Of a stretch of 64,000 nt of DNA, positions 16,512 to 26,000 are shown piece by piece. Positions within the stretch are counted from its first letter, which is position 1. Every line of letters begins with the position of its first letter. This DNA comes from Burkholderia pyrrocinia (GTDB lineage: Bacteria > Pseudomonadota > Gammaproteobacteria > Burkholderiales > Burkholderiaceae), in assembly GCF_001028665.1 (NCBI RefSeq), contig NZ_CP011504.1, positions 1,860,001 through 1,924,000 of the forward strand, in the 5' to 3' direction. The notes beneath the pieces were generated by a model. The model was not told the DNA's origin and ran no database searches. It worked only from the letters and a program-made list of their open reading frames with translations. Position numbers and translations under genes: made by a program.

Positions 16512-17675
16512 ATGATTCGACGAACCCTTTCGCACCCCGATGCACCGCCGTTGTCGACGCTGCGCTATGTCAGATGGCGCTGGCTGCATTTCCGTCGCGC
16601 GTGGACCGATACGCGCGCCGACCGCATTCCGAGCTGGTCGCGCCTTTACGTGCGCACCTACCTGCATCTGCTCGGCCTCGTCTTGCTGACCGCGATCGTG
16701 CCGGCGCTCGCGCTGTGCGTCGAATTGTCGCCGCAGGTCGTGTGGCATGCGTTCGACTCGCTGCCGGGCGACATCTGGATCGTGCTCGCATTCGTGTTCG
16801 CCGCGCCCGCGCTAGCGGCATACCGGTGGATGCGGCCGGTCTGGTCCGATCTCGTGATGGTGCGCGAGCGCGCGATCGACTTCACCGGCGGACGCTTCAA
16901 CACGCGCGCACGCGAATCGCACAGCGTGATCATCGGCCCGCTCGCGCGCACGCTGAACGCGCTCGCGATGCGCATGGAGCGGCTGATCGCGGCGCAGCGG
17001 GATCTCACGAACGGCATCTCGCACGAGCTGCGCACGCCGCTCGCGCGCGTGCGCTTCGCGCTGGAGATGCTGCGCGAGCCCGCTTCCGCTGCCGAATACC
17101 AGGGGGCGCTCGAGAGCATCGCGCAGGACGTGACCGAGCTCGAGGAATTGATCGACATGAGCCTCACGTTCGCGCGGCTCGAATACAGTTCGCTGCAGTC
17201 GAACCTGGAGATGACCGCGCCCGTCGCGTGGTTCGAGCACCAGGTCAACGACGCGCAGCTGCTGTATCCGGAGTGCACGATCGAGTCGCGTGTCGCGCTC
17301 GAGTCGGACCTGCGCGTGAAGATGGACCGGCGGCTGATGTCGTACGCGATGCGCAACCTGCTGCGCAACGCGAGCAAGTATGCGCAATCGCGGATCGTCG
17401 TCGGCATCGCGATGGAGCACGGCAACATCGGGATCTTCGTCGAGGACGACGGCCCCGGCGTGCCGGAGCGCGAGCGCGAGCGGATCTTCGACGCGTTCGT
17501 GCGCCTCGACCGCCGCACCGGCGGCTACGGGCTCGGGCTGTCGATCACGCGGCAGGTGCTCCACGCACACAACGGCCGGATCGCGGTCGTCGATCCGGTC
17601 GAACTCGGCGGCGCGCGCTTCGAGATCAGCTGGCCGATCGGCACGGCGCGCACCGCGGCCGGCCCCGCGCACTGA
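16512..17675 (+). CDS. Sensor histidine kinase, RstB-like
   Basis: A protein of 387 residues. Two membrane segments (about 48-70 and 88-104) bracket a very short periplasmic loop of about 20 residues, so it probably senses within or near the membrane. A HAMP-like region precedes the H-box NGISHELRTPLARVRF (phospho-accepting His171). The ATP-binding domain has the N-box NLLRNASKYA, G1 DDGPGVP and G2 GYGLGLSI. It is cotranscribed with the response regulator upstream, which it should phosphorylate. Confidence 0.9.
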   Translation: MIRRTLSHPDAPPLSTLRYVRWRWLHFRRAWTDTRADRIPSWSRLYVRTYLHLLGLVLLTAIVPALALCVELSPQVVWHAFDSLPGDIWIVLAFVFAAPALAAYRWMRPVWSDLVMVRERAIDFTGGRFNTRARESHSVIIGPLARTLNALAMRMERLIAAQRDLTNGISHELRTPLARVRFALEMLREPASAAEYQGALESIAQDVTELEELIDMSLTFARLEYSSLQSNLEMTAPVAWFEHQVNDAQLLYPECTIESRVALESDLRVKMDRRLMSYAMRNLLRNASKYAQSRIVVGIAMEHGNIGIFVEDDGPGVPERERERIFDAFVRLDRRTGGYGLGLSITRQVLHAHNGRIAVVDPVELGGARFEISWPIGTARTAAGPAH

Positions 17676-17720
17676 CGGCGGGGCGCGCGCCGGGGCGTCC
17701 CGCGCGGCGCCGGCGCGTCG

Positions 17721-20141
17721 TCAGTACGTGCGGCCGAGCTGCAGGTAGAAGTTGCGGCGGCCGCCGGGCGCGAGCGCAACGCCGATGTAGACGGGCCCGA
17801 ACGCGGTCGACAGGCTCGTGAAGAACGTATAGCTCTGCTTGAGCGCGCCGCCGCCGATCTGCTGGCCGCTCGACCAGACGTTGCCGACTTCCGCGCTGGC
17901 GCCCACCGACAGCGCCTTGACCGGCGACGCGTTGAACGTCATCAGCTGATTCATGTAGGTGATCTGGCCGTACGCGAGCTCGTTGCCGTTCAGCTGGTCG
18001 GCCGCATAGGCGGACAAATGCTGGAAGCCGCCGAGCGTGAAGTTGAACGCGTTGATCAGGTTGGTGCCGCCGATGCTCTTGCCGCCTTCGACCGTCGCGC
18101 TGAAGCTGTGCCGGCCGAATTGCTGCGCGATCATCGCCTTGCCGTAGATCTCGGTGTAAGGCGCGTTGTTGATCGCGTCGTCGAACGCCTGCGCCGATCC
18201 TCCATTGCGCGACACCAGCGAGCGTTCGACGCGCAATTCGGTGTAGTAGCCCTTGCGAGGGAACATCGGATCGTCGAGCTGGTCGATGACGAGCCGCGCG
18301 CGCGCGGTCAGCGCCTGCGACGTGAAGCTCGGCCACAGCAGTGCCTGGCCGTCGCCGTCGTCGAACGGCAGGTTGTAGGTCGGCGAGCCGTGCCCGGTCA
18401 CGTAACCGAGACCGATCCGGAAATCGCCGAGCCGCGCGATCGGCAGGCCGAGATCGATCCCGGCGCGCGCCGTCTGCATCAGGTACTGCGTGACCTTCAC
18501 GTCGCCGGTGTCGTCGTACAGGTTCGCGTAGCGGCGCTGGTATTCGGCGTAGGGCGAGATGTAGACGCCGTACGCCATCGGCAGCGGCTGGCGCAATTCG
18601 ACGCGCGCCGACTGCAGGTCGCTGCCGATCGTCGTATCCGCGCGGAATTCGAGGCCCGATTCGGTGAGCCAGGGGCGCCGGTAGCCGACATGCAGGCGGA
18701 AGCCGCCCTCGTCGGTCGAGCTGCTCGACATGCCCAGGCCGAACAGCAGGAAATTCGGCCCCCAGTATTTCTCGCGCGCGTCGATCTCGAGCACGTTCTC
18801 GTCGCCGTGGCTGACGATCTGCTGGGTGACGCTCTCGAAGTTGCCGCCCGTCGTCAGCCCGAGCAGGTCCTGGCTGACGGTCTGCGGATCGTAGAGGTCG
18901 CCGGGCTTCACGTGCAGCGCGTCGCTGACGACGCGCTTCGGCACGCCGCCGCTCGTCTTGATCTCGATGCGCGTGATCCGGACCGGCGGCGGCAGCGGCT
19001 GCGCGTGCGCGGAGCGGTAGGCGGCGTATTCCTCGGGCGTGAGCGCGTAGCGCTTCAGGCGTGGCAGCGCGGCGGTTGCCGCCGCTTCGCCGGCGGAGAT
19101 GGCCTGGCGCGCGTTCTGGAAATCGGTGAAGCCGAGCGAGCCGAGCGCGGGCGTGAGCAGCACGTCGTTCGCGGTGATCTGCTGGCGCTGGGCCGACACG
19201 TTCTGGCGAATCAGGATGCCGACCATCTGCTGCATCACGTCGGCGGGCGACGCGAGCGCGTCGAGCGGGCGCAGTTGCGAGCCGATGTCGACGGCGATCA
19301 CGACGTTCGCGCCCATCTGCCGTGCGGTGTCGACGGGCAGGTTGCTGACGAGGCCGCCGTCCACGAGCGCGCGCCCGTTGATCTCGGCCGGCGCGAACAG
19401 GCCGGGCATCGCCATGCTCGCGCGGATCGCGAGCGGCAGCGAGCCGTGGTCGAGCACGACCATCTGGCCCGTCTGCAGGTCGGTCGCGACTGCGCGGTAC
19501 GGAATCGGCAGGCGGGCGAACGACTGGTTGGTCGGCACGGAGGCCGTCCAGTTGGCGAGCAGCGCCTGCAGCCGGTTGCCCTGCACGAGGCCGACCGGCG
19601 CTTTCACGCCTTTCTTGCCGAAGCCGAGCGTCAGCCCGTTGATGTACAGGCGTTCGTCTTCCCGGCTGGTTTGAGGCAGGTCCGCGCGGTCCGTCACGTC
19701 GAACGCGATATCCGCGAGGTTGACTTCAGACAGCCGCTTCTGCATGTCGGCGGCGGCCATCCCGCTCGCGTACAGGCCGCCGACCACGGCGCCCATGCTG
19801 GTGCCCGCGATGCAGTCGACCGGGATACGGTTTTCCTCGAGCACCTTCAGCACGCCGAGGTGCGCGTAACCGCGCGCGCCGCCGCCGGACAGCACGAGTC
19901 CGATCGACGGGCGGCCGGCCGGGCCGCCGTCGGCCGTGCAGTCGTGCGTGGCGGCGGGCGTCGCGGCAGTGGCAGCGGCAGCGGCGGTGGCAGCGGCCAC
20001 GGACGTGCCGGCTGCAGCGGGGGCGGGCGCGGGTTCGGTGGCCGGCAGCGGTTGCGCGACGACCGTGCAGCACCAGAAGGCGACGAGCGTCGTGCAGAGC
20101 GGGCGCACCCGCGCCCAGCGGAAGGAAACGGTCGCTGTCAT
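17721..20141 (-). CDS. Patatin-like phospholipase autotransporter, type Vd (PlpD family)
   Basis: A protein of 806 residues. After a signal peptide (about residues 1-30) and a low-complexity Ala/Thr/Pro linker comes a patatin lipase domain. It has the oxyanion motif GGGARG (about 86-91), the nucleophile Ser115 in GTSMG, and the catalytic Asp261 in DGGLVSN. A POTRA-like domain follows (RITRIEIKTSGGVPKRVV), then a 16-strand-type beta-barrel ending in LQLGRTY. Lipase, POTRA and barrel in one chain define type Vd secretion: the barrel inserts in the outer membrane and the phospholipase is exposed or released. All catalytic residues are intact. The start at 20141 is chosen because it begins the signal peptide. 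Confidence 0.92.
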   Translation of the reverse strand: MTATVSFRWARVRPLCTTLVAFWCCTVVAQPLPATEPAPAPAAAGTSVAAATAAAAATAATPAATHDCTADGGPAGRPSIGLVLSGGGARGYAHLGVLKVLEENRIPVDCIAGTSMGAVVGGLYASGMAAADMQKRLSEVNLADIAFDVTDRADLPQTSREDERLYINGLTLGFGKKGVKAPVGLVQGNRLQALLANWTASVPTNQSFARLPIPYRAVATDLQTGQMVVLDHGSLPLAIRASMAMPGLFAPAEINGRALVDGGLVSNLPVDTARQMGANVVIAVDIGSQLRPLDALASPADVMQQMVGILIRQNVSAQRQQITANDVLLTPALGSLGFTDFQNARQAISAGEAAATAALPRLKRYALTPEEYAAYRSAHAQPLPPPVRITRIEIKTSGGVPKRVVSDALHVKPGDLYDPQTVSQDLLGLTTGGNFESVTQQIVSHGDENVLEIDAREKYWGPNFLLFGLGMSSSSTDEGGFRLHVGYRRPWLTESGLEFRADTTIGSDLQSARVELRQPLPMAYGVYISPYAEYQRRYANLYDDTGDVKVTQYLMQTARAGIDLGLPIARLGDFRIGLGYVTGHGSPTYNLPFDDGDGQALLWPSFTSQALTARARLVIDQLDDPMFPRKGYYTELRVERSLVSRNGGSAQAFDDAINNAPYTEIYGKAMIAQQFGRHSFSATVEGGKSIGGTNLINAFNFTLGGFQHLSAYAADQLNGNELAYGQITYMNQLMTFNASPVKALSVGASAEVGNVWSSGQQIGGGALKQSYTFFTSLSTAFGPVYIGVALAPGGRRNFYLQLGRTY

Positions 20142-20408
20142 GGTGGAAATACCTGGGTGATCGGGCGTCTGCGGCCTGCCGGGAGCAGGCAAGACCGAGA
20201 GATTACCGTGTTTTACAGGTGCAACGCGAGAGACCGTTGCGTAGCCGGACACGTCCGGAACGGTATTTTTGACAATTTCGTCGCGAAATAATCATTAGAA
20301 TTGCCTAAAGTATCGGAACGATTTGCCGCTAACTTCATGATGGGGCGGCAGGCGCGCCGCGGGGATGCGCCGGGGTCGTCCCGGCCCTTTCGCTCACAAA
20401 GGTTTGAT

Positions 20409-21443
20409 ATGTCGACACCGCTGTTCGGAAAGTTGTTTGCGCAACCCGTTGCGATCGACCCTGGAACGGCGAGTACGCAGATCTATACGCACGAGCGCGG
20501 CGTGGTGCTGAACCAGCCGTCGGTCGTCTGCTTCCGCAAGGCCGGCGCGGCCGATGCGCGGCCGACGCTCGAGGCGGTCGGCGAGCTCGCGAAGGCGCTG
20601 CTCGGCCGCGAACCGGGGCATCTCGAAGCCGTGCGGCCGATGCGGCACGGCGTGATCGCCGACGCGCACGCGGCCGAGCAGATGATCCGCAGCTTCATCG
20701 ACATGTCGCGCACGCGTTCGCGCTTCGGCCGCCGCGTCGAGGTCACGCTGTGCGTGCCGTCCGATGCGACGGCCGTCGAGCGCCGCGCGATCCGCGAGGC
20801 CGCGTTCGCGGCCGGCGTGTCGGAGGTCGAACTGATCGAGGAATCGCTGGCTGCCGGGCTCGGCGCCGGCCTGCCGGTGACCGAACCGGTCGGCTCGATG
20901 GTCATCGACATCGGCGGCGGGACGACCGAAGTCGCGGTCATCGCGCTCGGCGGCATCGTCTATCGCGAGGCGATCCGCGTCGGCGGCAACCAGTTCGACG
21001 CGGCGATCGTCAACCATGTCCGCAACCTGTACGGCGTGCTGCTCGGCGAGCAGACGGCCGAGCACGTGAAGAAGACGATCGGCTCGGCCACCAGTGCGGT
21101 GCCGCGCACGTCGACGCGCGCGGTCGGGCGCAGCATCGGCGACGGCCTGCCGCGCTCGATCGAGCTGTCCAACCACGACGTTGCGGACGCGCTGGCCGCG
21201 CCGCTCAAGCAGGTGATCGGCGCGGTGAAGTCGGTGCTCGAAAACGCGCCGGCCGAACTCGTGACCGACATCGCGAATCGCGGCGTGGTGCTGACGGGCG
21301 GCGGCGCGCTGCTCGCTGATCTCGAGCGCCTGCTGTACGACGAGACAGGGGTGATCGCGCGGATCGCCGACGAGCCGGCCACCTGCGCGGTCCGCGGCGC
21401 AGGCGAGGCGATGGGGCGGCTCGCGATGTGTCCGGCCGATTGA
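20409..21443 (+). CDS. MreB-like actin homologue (likely second copy)
   Basis: A protein of 344 residues with the actin/Hsp70 ATPase blocks of MreB: phosphate-1 AIDPGTASTQIY, phosphate-2 DIGGGTTEVAVIALGG and the adenosine motif GVVLTGGGALL. MreB builds the membrane-bound filament that guides side-wall synthesis in rods. It stands alone, without the mreC, mreD, mrdA and mrdB genes that normally follow the housekeeping copy, and its phosphate-1 loop (DPGTAS) departs from the usual DLGTAN. It is therefore probably a paralogue. AAAGG lies about 8 bases before the start. Confidence 0.88.
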   Translation: MSTPLFGKLFAQPVAIDPGTASTQIYTHERGVVLNQPSVVCFRKAGAADARPTLEAVGELAKALLGREPGHLEAVRPMRHGVIADAHAAEQMIRSFIDMSRTRSRFGRRVEVTLCVPSDATAVERRAIREAAFAAGVSEVELIEESLAAGLGAGLPVTEPVGSMVIDIGGGTTEVAVIALGGIVYREAIRVGGNQFDAAIVNHVRNLYGVLLGEQTAEHVKKTIGSATSAVPRTSTRAVGRSIGDGLPRSIELSNHDVADALAAPLKQVIGAVKSVLENAPAELVTDIANRGVVLTGGGALLADLERLLYDETGVIARIADEPATCAVRGAGEAMGRLAMCPAD

Positions 21444-21678
21444 CGCGGTTCGGGCCGGGCCGCGCATCACTGCGCAGCGGCGCCATTCATATTCCTTCGA
21501 TCTCCGTATTGCCGGCCCGCCTTCGCGCGCAAAGCGCATCGATCCTCTTTCCAGCAGGTCGGTAACGGTCCGGCATCGTTCGGTCGCGTGGACGCGCGCG
21601 AGCGCGCCGTGCTAGCGTTACGCGCCCATGCCGGGCCGGGCCAGCCGATACGCCCGACGACCTGAGAGACCGAGAACC

Positions 21679-22338
21679 TTGAAATACCAAACCAAACGGG
21701 GCTTTGCGGCCCGAGCGGGCCGCTTGCTGGCCGTCATCGCGTGCATCTGGGCCGCCGCGGCCGTCGCGCTCGTCGTGTCCGGGATGCGGATGCCGAGCGA
21801 ACCGGCCGACGTTGCCGTGATCTTCGGCAATGCGCTCGACGATACGGGCGCGCCGAAGCCCGTGCTCGCGGCCCGGCTCGACGTCGGCGTGCGCTGCTAC
21901 CGCACGGGGCAGTGCCCGGCGTTTCTGGTCAGCGGCGCAATCGACGGCCCCGGGCTGAACGAAGCGACGGCCATGCGCGACTATCTCGTGGCGCGCGGCG
22001 TACCGGCCGACCGGATCGCTGTCGACGACCAGGGCGACAACACGCTCGCGACCGCGCAGCACACGCTTGCGTACCTGCAGGCGCACCGCCTGTCGCGCGT
22101 GCTGATCGTCAGTCAGTACTACCACCTTGCGCGGGCGCGCCTCGCGTTCGAGCGCGTCGGCATCGCGCGGGAGAACATCTACGCCGCGTATCCGCACCGC
22201 TTCCAGTTGCGCGATGTCTACTCGAGCTGGCGCGAAGTGCCGGCCTACGCGGTCTATGCGGTGCGTCTGTGGGTGAATCCCGATGCGCGGCCGGTCTCGT
22301 TCCGGCCGATGCTTTACCTGTTGAGCCTGTTTTCGTAA
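21679..22338 (+). CDS. SanA/YdcF-like DUF218 membrane protein
   Basis: About 219 residues. One N-terminal membrane anchor is followed by a DUF218 domain with the family blocks DVAVIFGNALDD, FLVSGAIDGPGLNEATAMRDY, DNTLATAQHTLAYL and VLIVSQYYHLARARLAF. Relatives (SanA, ElyC, YdcF) affect envelope integrity and lipid-carrier metabolism. The start is uncertain: TTG at 21679 has a purine-rich GAGA just upstream, while the in-frame ATG at 21628 (giving 236 residues) has no visible ribosome site. The gene ends near a strong hairpin at 22351. Confidence 0.82.
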   Translation: MKYQTKRGFAARAGRLLAVIACIWAAAAVALVVSGMRMPSEPADVAVIFGNALDDTGAPKPVLAARLDVGVRCYRTGQCPAFLVSGAIDGPGLNEATAMRDYLVARGVPADRIAVDDQGDNTLATAQHTLAYLQAHRLSRVLIVSQYYHLARARLAFERVGIARENIYAAYPHRFQLRDVYSSWREVPAYAVYAVRLWVNPDARPVSFRPMLYLLSLFS

Positions 22339-23069
22339 CGCGGTGTACGGGGGGGCGAACGCCCCCGGCGTCTGATTTTCTCCGTCCTGCTTTCCTGCCG
22401 TTTCACGGCGGATGCGGCACGCCTTCTTTTCTCGCCGGCCGAACGGATGTCATTGGCGACCAACCCGTGATAACGATTCGCGTTTCAGGTCTTATACAAG
22501 ACGGAAATCGAAACGATTTTGCTGAGTGTATAAAAATCCGGTTTTAATTTTATTATTAAGCGGATACTTATTATCTGTGTCGGCAGTTTGTTGGAATGAA
22601 AATATTGCGCTGCAAAAATCACGTCTCTTGAATTGAGGCCGTATATCAGCGTTTCCACGGATGCGGCAATTTCGATGTTTTTGAGAACGGTCAAAATAAG
22701 CCGGCAGAAAAACTGCTGGATGCTACCGCGCATACGCGCAGCGGCGGGTAAAAAATACATGCTCGTTGATCCTTGATCCGATAGGTAAACATCGACTGGA
22801 AAATGGCGTCGGTTTGATATAGCCTTGTCTGACAAAAAGCAGGGCAGTAATCAAATCAACCAGAAAATCGCTGCATAAAATCAGGGGCCACCGTCATGTC
22901 GTTCGGCTAGTTTCACGTCCGCAACCCGGGGTATATCAAAACATTCATCCGTGAGTAAACCGACGTCGCATTGCGACCGCCGGCGGGCATGCTTTCGTCC
23001 GTGATTTTCTGCTGCGTGCAGTCGGATGTGGGCGCAATACCAATACCAAAGTGAAAAGAGAGGGCAAGC
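22339..23069. other. AT-rich 731-bp leader between a DUF218 gene and the giant autotransporter
   Basis: No convincing gene lies here. The first 45 bases hold a terminator-like hairpin. From about 22480 to 23000 the base composition is visibly more AT-rich than the surroundings, with runs such as TTTTAATTTTATTATTAAG. Such leaders often carry the promoter and silencing (H-NS-like) sites of surface adhesins. A leftward open frame at 22485-22835 looks non-coding. Confidence 0.6.
22351..22380 (+). terminator. Possible terminator of the DUF218 gene
   Basis: GGGGGC and GCCCCC form a 6-bp GC stem with loop GAAC 13 bases after the stop at 22338, followed 8 bases later by a short T-run (GATTTTC). This fits a Rho-independent terminator, though the tail is weak. 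Confidence 0.45.
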
Positions 23070-26000
23070 ATGAACCTTGCGCGTTCGAAAAAAGCCGGCG
23101 AGCCGTTCCCGAGACTGCTGTTGCCGACGGGTGTTTTCCTGGCGCTGTCCGGCGCCGGCATCGTTCCCGCCCAGGCGACCTGCAGCACCGCAGGCACCAC
23201 GGTGACCTGTTCCGGCGTCGCGAACCCGCTGCAGCCGAGTTACTCGAACAGCGCGAACAACATAAATGCGACGGTCAACCCGGGCGCGAGCGTCGGCGTG
23301 CTGCTCGGCGTCGGCGGTACCGCGATGTCGCTGACCGGCAACAACAATACACTGACCAACAACGGCACGATCGATCCTTCCGCGCTCGGCTCGGGGCTCG
23401 GCGTGCTGTCGAGCGGGGCGGTGATCGGCAACGCATCGGCGAGCGCGAACACCACCGTCATCAACAACGGCACGATGAACGGCTCGACCGGCGTGGCGAT
23501 CAGCGGCGTGACGGGCATGGCGCTGTCGGTCCAGAACGGCACCGGCGGCACGTCGCACATCACGAACACCGGCACGATCGGGTCCAACCCGCTGGTCGGT
23601 GCGATCCTCGTCGGCGCCGACGCGCCCGTGGTCGCCGCGTACGGCGGCGGCCAGGTCAATATGTCGAACAGCGGAACGATCAACGGCCGCGTATCGTTCG
23701 GCTCGAACGGCACGCCCGGGCAGGGCAATACGTTCACCAACTCGGGCACGATCAACGGCGGCGTGTCGATGGGCGCGAACAGCAACAACACGTTCAATGC
23801 AGTGACCGGCTCGTCGGTCAACACGGCGGGCGGCACCGGCGGCGCGTTCAACATCACGGTCGGTCCGAACACGCTCAACGTGGCGGCGACGGGCGTCGTC
23901 GACGGCGGCGCGGGCGGCAACAACACGCTCAATCTGCAGCAGGGCGCCAGCGCGAACGGTACGATCGCGGTCAACAACTACATCAACTTCAACCACCTCG
24001 ACGTCAACAGCGGCAACTGGACGATCAACGGCGCGTCCACTGCGCAGGATGCGACGCTGAACGGCGGCGTCGCGATCATCAACAACAACGCATCGCTCGG
24101 CACCGGCAACATCACGGCAAATGGCGGCGCGCTGCAGGCGGGCACGGCGGGGCTCAACGTCGCCAACGGCGTGACGCTCAATGCCGCCGGGCTGACGGTG
24201 CAGGGCGCGACCGGGCTCGCACTGTCGGGCACGGTGTCGGGCGTAGGCGCGCTGACGAAGAATGACGGCGGCACGCTGACGCTGTCCGGTGCGAACACGT
24301 ACACGGGCGGCACGAACCTGAACGGCGGCGGCCTGGTCGTCGGCGACAATGCTTCGCTCGGCACGGGCGCGCTGAACGTCAACACGAACGCGTCGCTCGA
24401 CACGAGCGCAAACGTGACGCTCAACAACACGGTCAATCTCGCCACCGGTACGACGCTGACGCTCGGCGGCAGCAACAATCTCGGGCTGGCCGGCTCGATC
24501 GGCGGAGCCGGCGGCCTCGTGAAGAACGGCGCGGCGACGACCACGCTGACCGGCGCGAACACGTACACCGGCGACACGACGATCAACAGCGGGACGCTGG
24601 CGCTGGGCGCGGGCGGCAGCCTGGCGTCGACGGGCACGGTCAACCTGACCGGCGCGGGCGCGACGTTCGACGTGAGCAACGCGTCGGGCGCGCAGACGAT
24701 CGGCTCGCTGGCGGGCGCGGCCGGCACGAACGTGAGCCTCGGCGGCAATTCGCTGACGCTCAACGGCAGCGTCAATGCGACCTATGCCGGCACGATCGGC
24801 GGGGCGGGCAGCGTGACGTTGTCAGGCACCGGCACGCAAACGCTGACGGGCACGAACACGTATACGGGCGGCACGAACCTGAACGGCGGCAACCTCGCCG
24901 TCGGCAGCAATACGGCGCTCGGCACCGGCGCAGTGAACGTCAACGGTTCGTCGACGCTCGATGCAACCACCAACGTGTCGCTCGCGAACGGCGTCAACAT
25001 CGCGACGGGCACCACGCTGACGCTCGCCGGCAGCACCGGTCTCGGCCTGGGCGGCGTGATCGCCGGCGGCGGCGGCCTCGTGAAGAACGGCGCAGCAGCG
25101 GTGACGCTGTCCGGCGCGAACACCTATACCGGCGGCACGACGCTGAATGCCGGCGGGCTCGTGCTCGGCAACGGCTCGGCGCTCGGCACCGGCGCGCTGA
25201 CCGTCGGCGGCGCGGCGACGCTCGATACGACCACGAACCTGTCGGTCGGCAACGCGATCGATCTGGGCACGGGCGCCGCGCTGACGCTTGGCGGCAGCAA
25301 CGCCCTCGGGTTGAGCGGCGCGATTTCCGGCGCGGGCAGCCTCGTGAAGAACGGCGCGGCGACCACGACGCTGACCGGTGCGAACACGTATACGGGCGGC
25401 ACGACGATCAACGCGGGCACGCTGGCGCTCGGCACGGGCGGCAGTCTCGCGGCAACGGGCACGGTGAATCTCGCCAACGCCGGTGCGGCGCTCGACATCA
25501 GCACGGGCGGTGCGCAGGCGATCGGCGCACTGTCGGGCGTGGCAGGTACGAGCGTGAGCCTCGGCGGCAATGCGCTGACGCTCGGCGGCACGGCCAGCGG
25601 CACCTTCAGCGGCGCGATTGGCGGGACGGGCAGCCTGACGCTGTCCGGCACCGGCACGCAGACGTTGAACGGCGCGAGCACCTACTCGGGCGGCACGAAC
25701 CTGAACAGCGGCAGCGTCGTGCTCGGCAACAACGCGGCGCTCGGCACGGGCGCGCTGACGGTCGGCGGCGCGGCGACACTCGATACGAATACGAGCGTGA
25801 CGGTCGCGAACGCGGTCAATCTCGCCGGCACCGGCTCGACGCTGACGCTCGGCGGCAGCAACGCCCTCGCGCTGAGCGGCGGGATATCCGGCGCGGGCAG
25901 CCTCGTGAAGAACGGCGCGGCGACGACGACACTGACCGGCGCAAACACGTACTCGGGCACCACGACGATCAACAGCGGCACGCTGGCGCTTGGCACGGGC

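Noticed and set aside
22485..22835. A 116-codon leftward frame in the AT-rich leader
   Set aside because: Composition and lack of any family, ribosome site or signal make it look like chance in a regulatory region, although a small gene cannot be wholly excluded.
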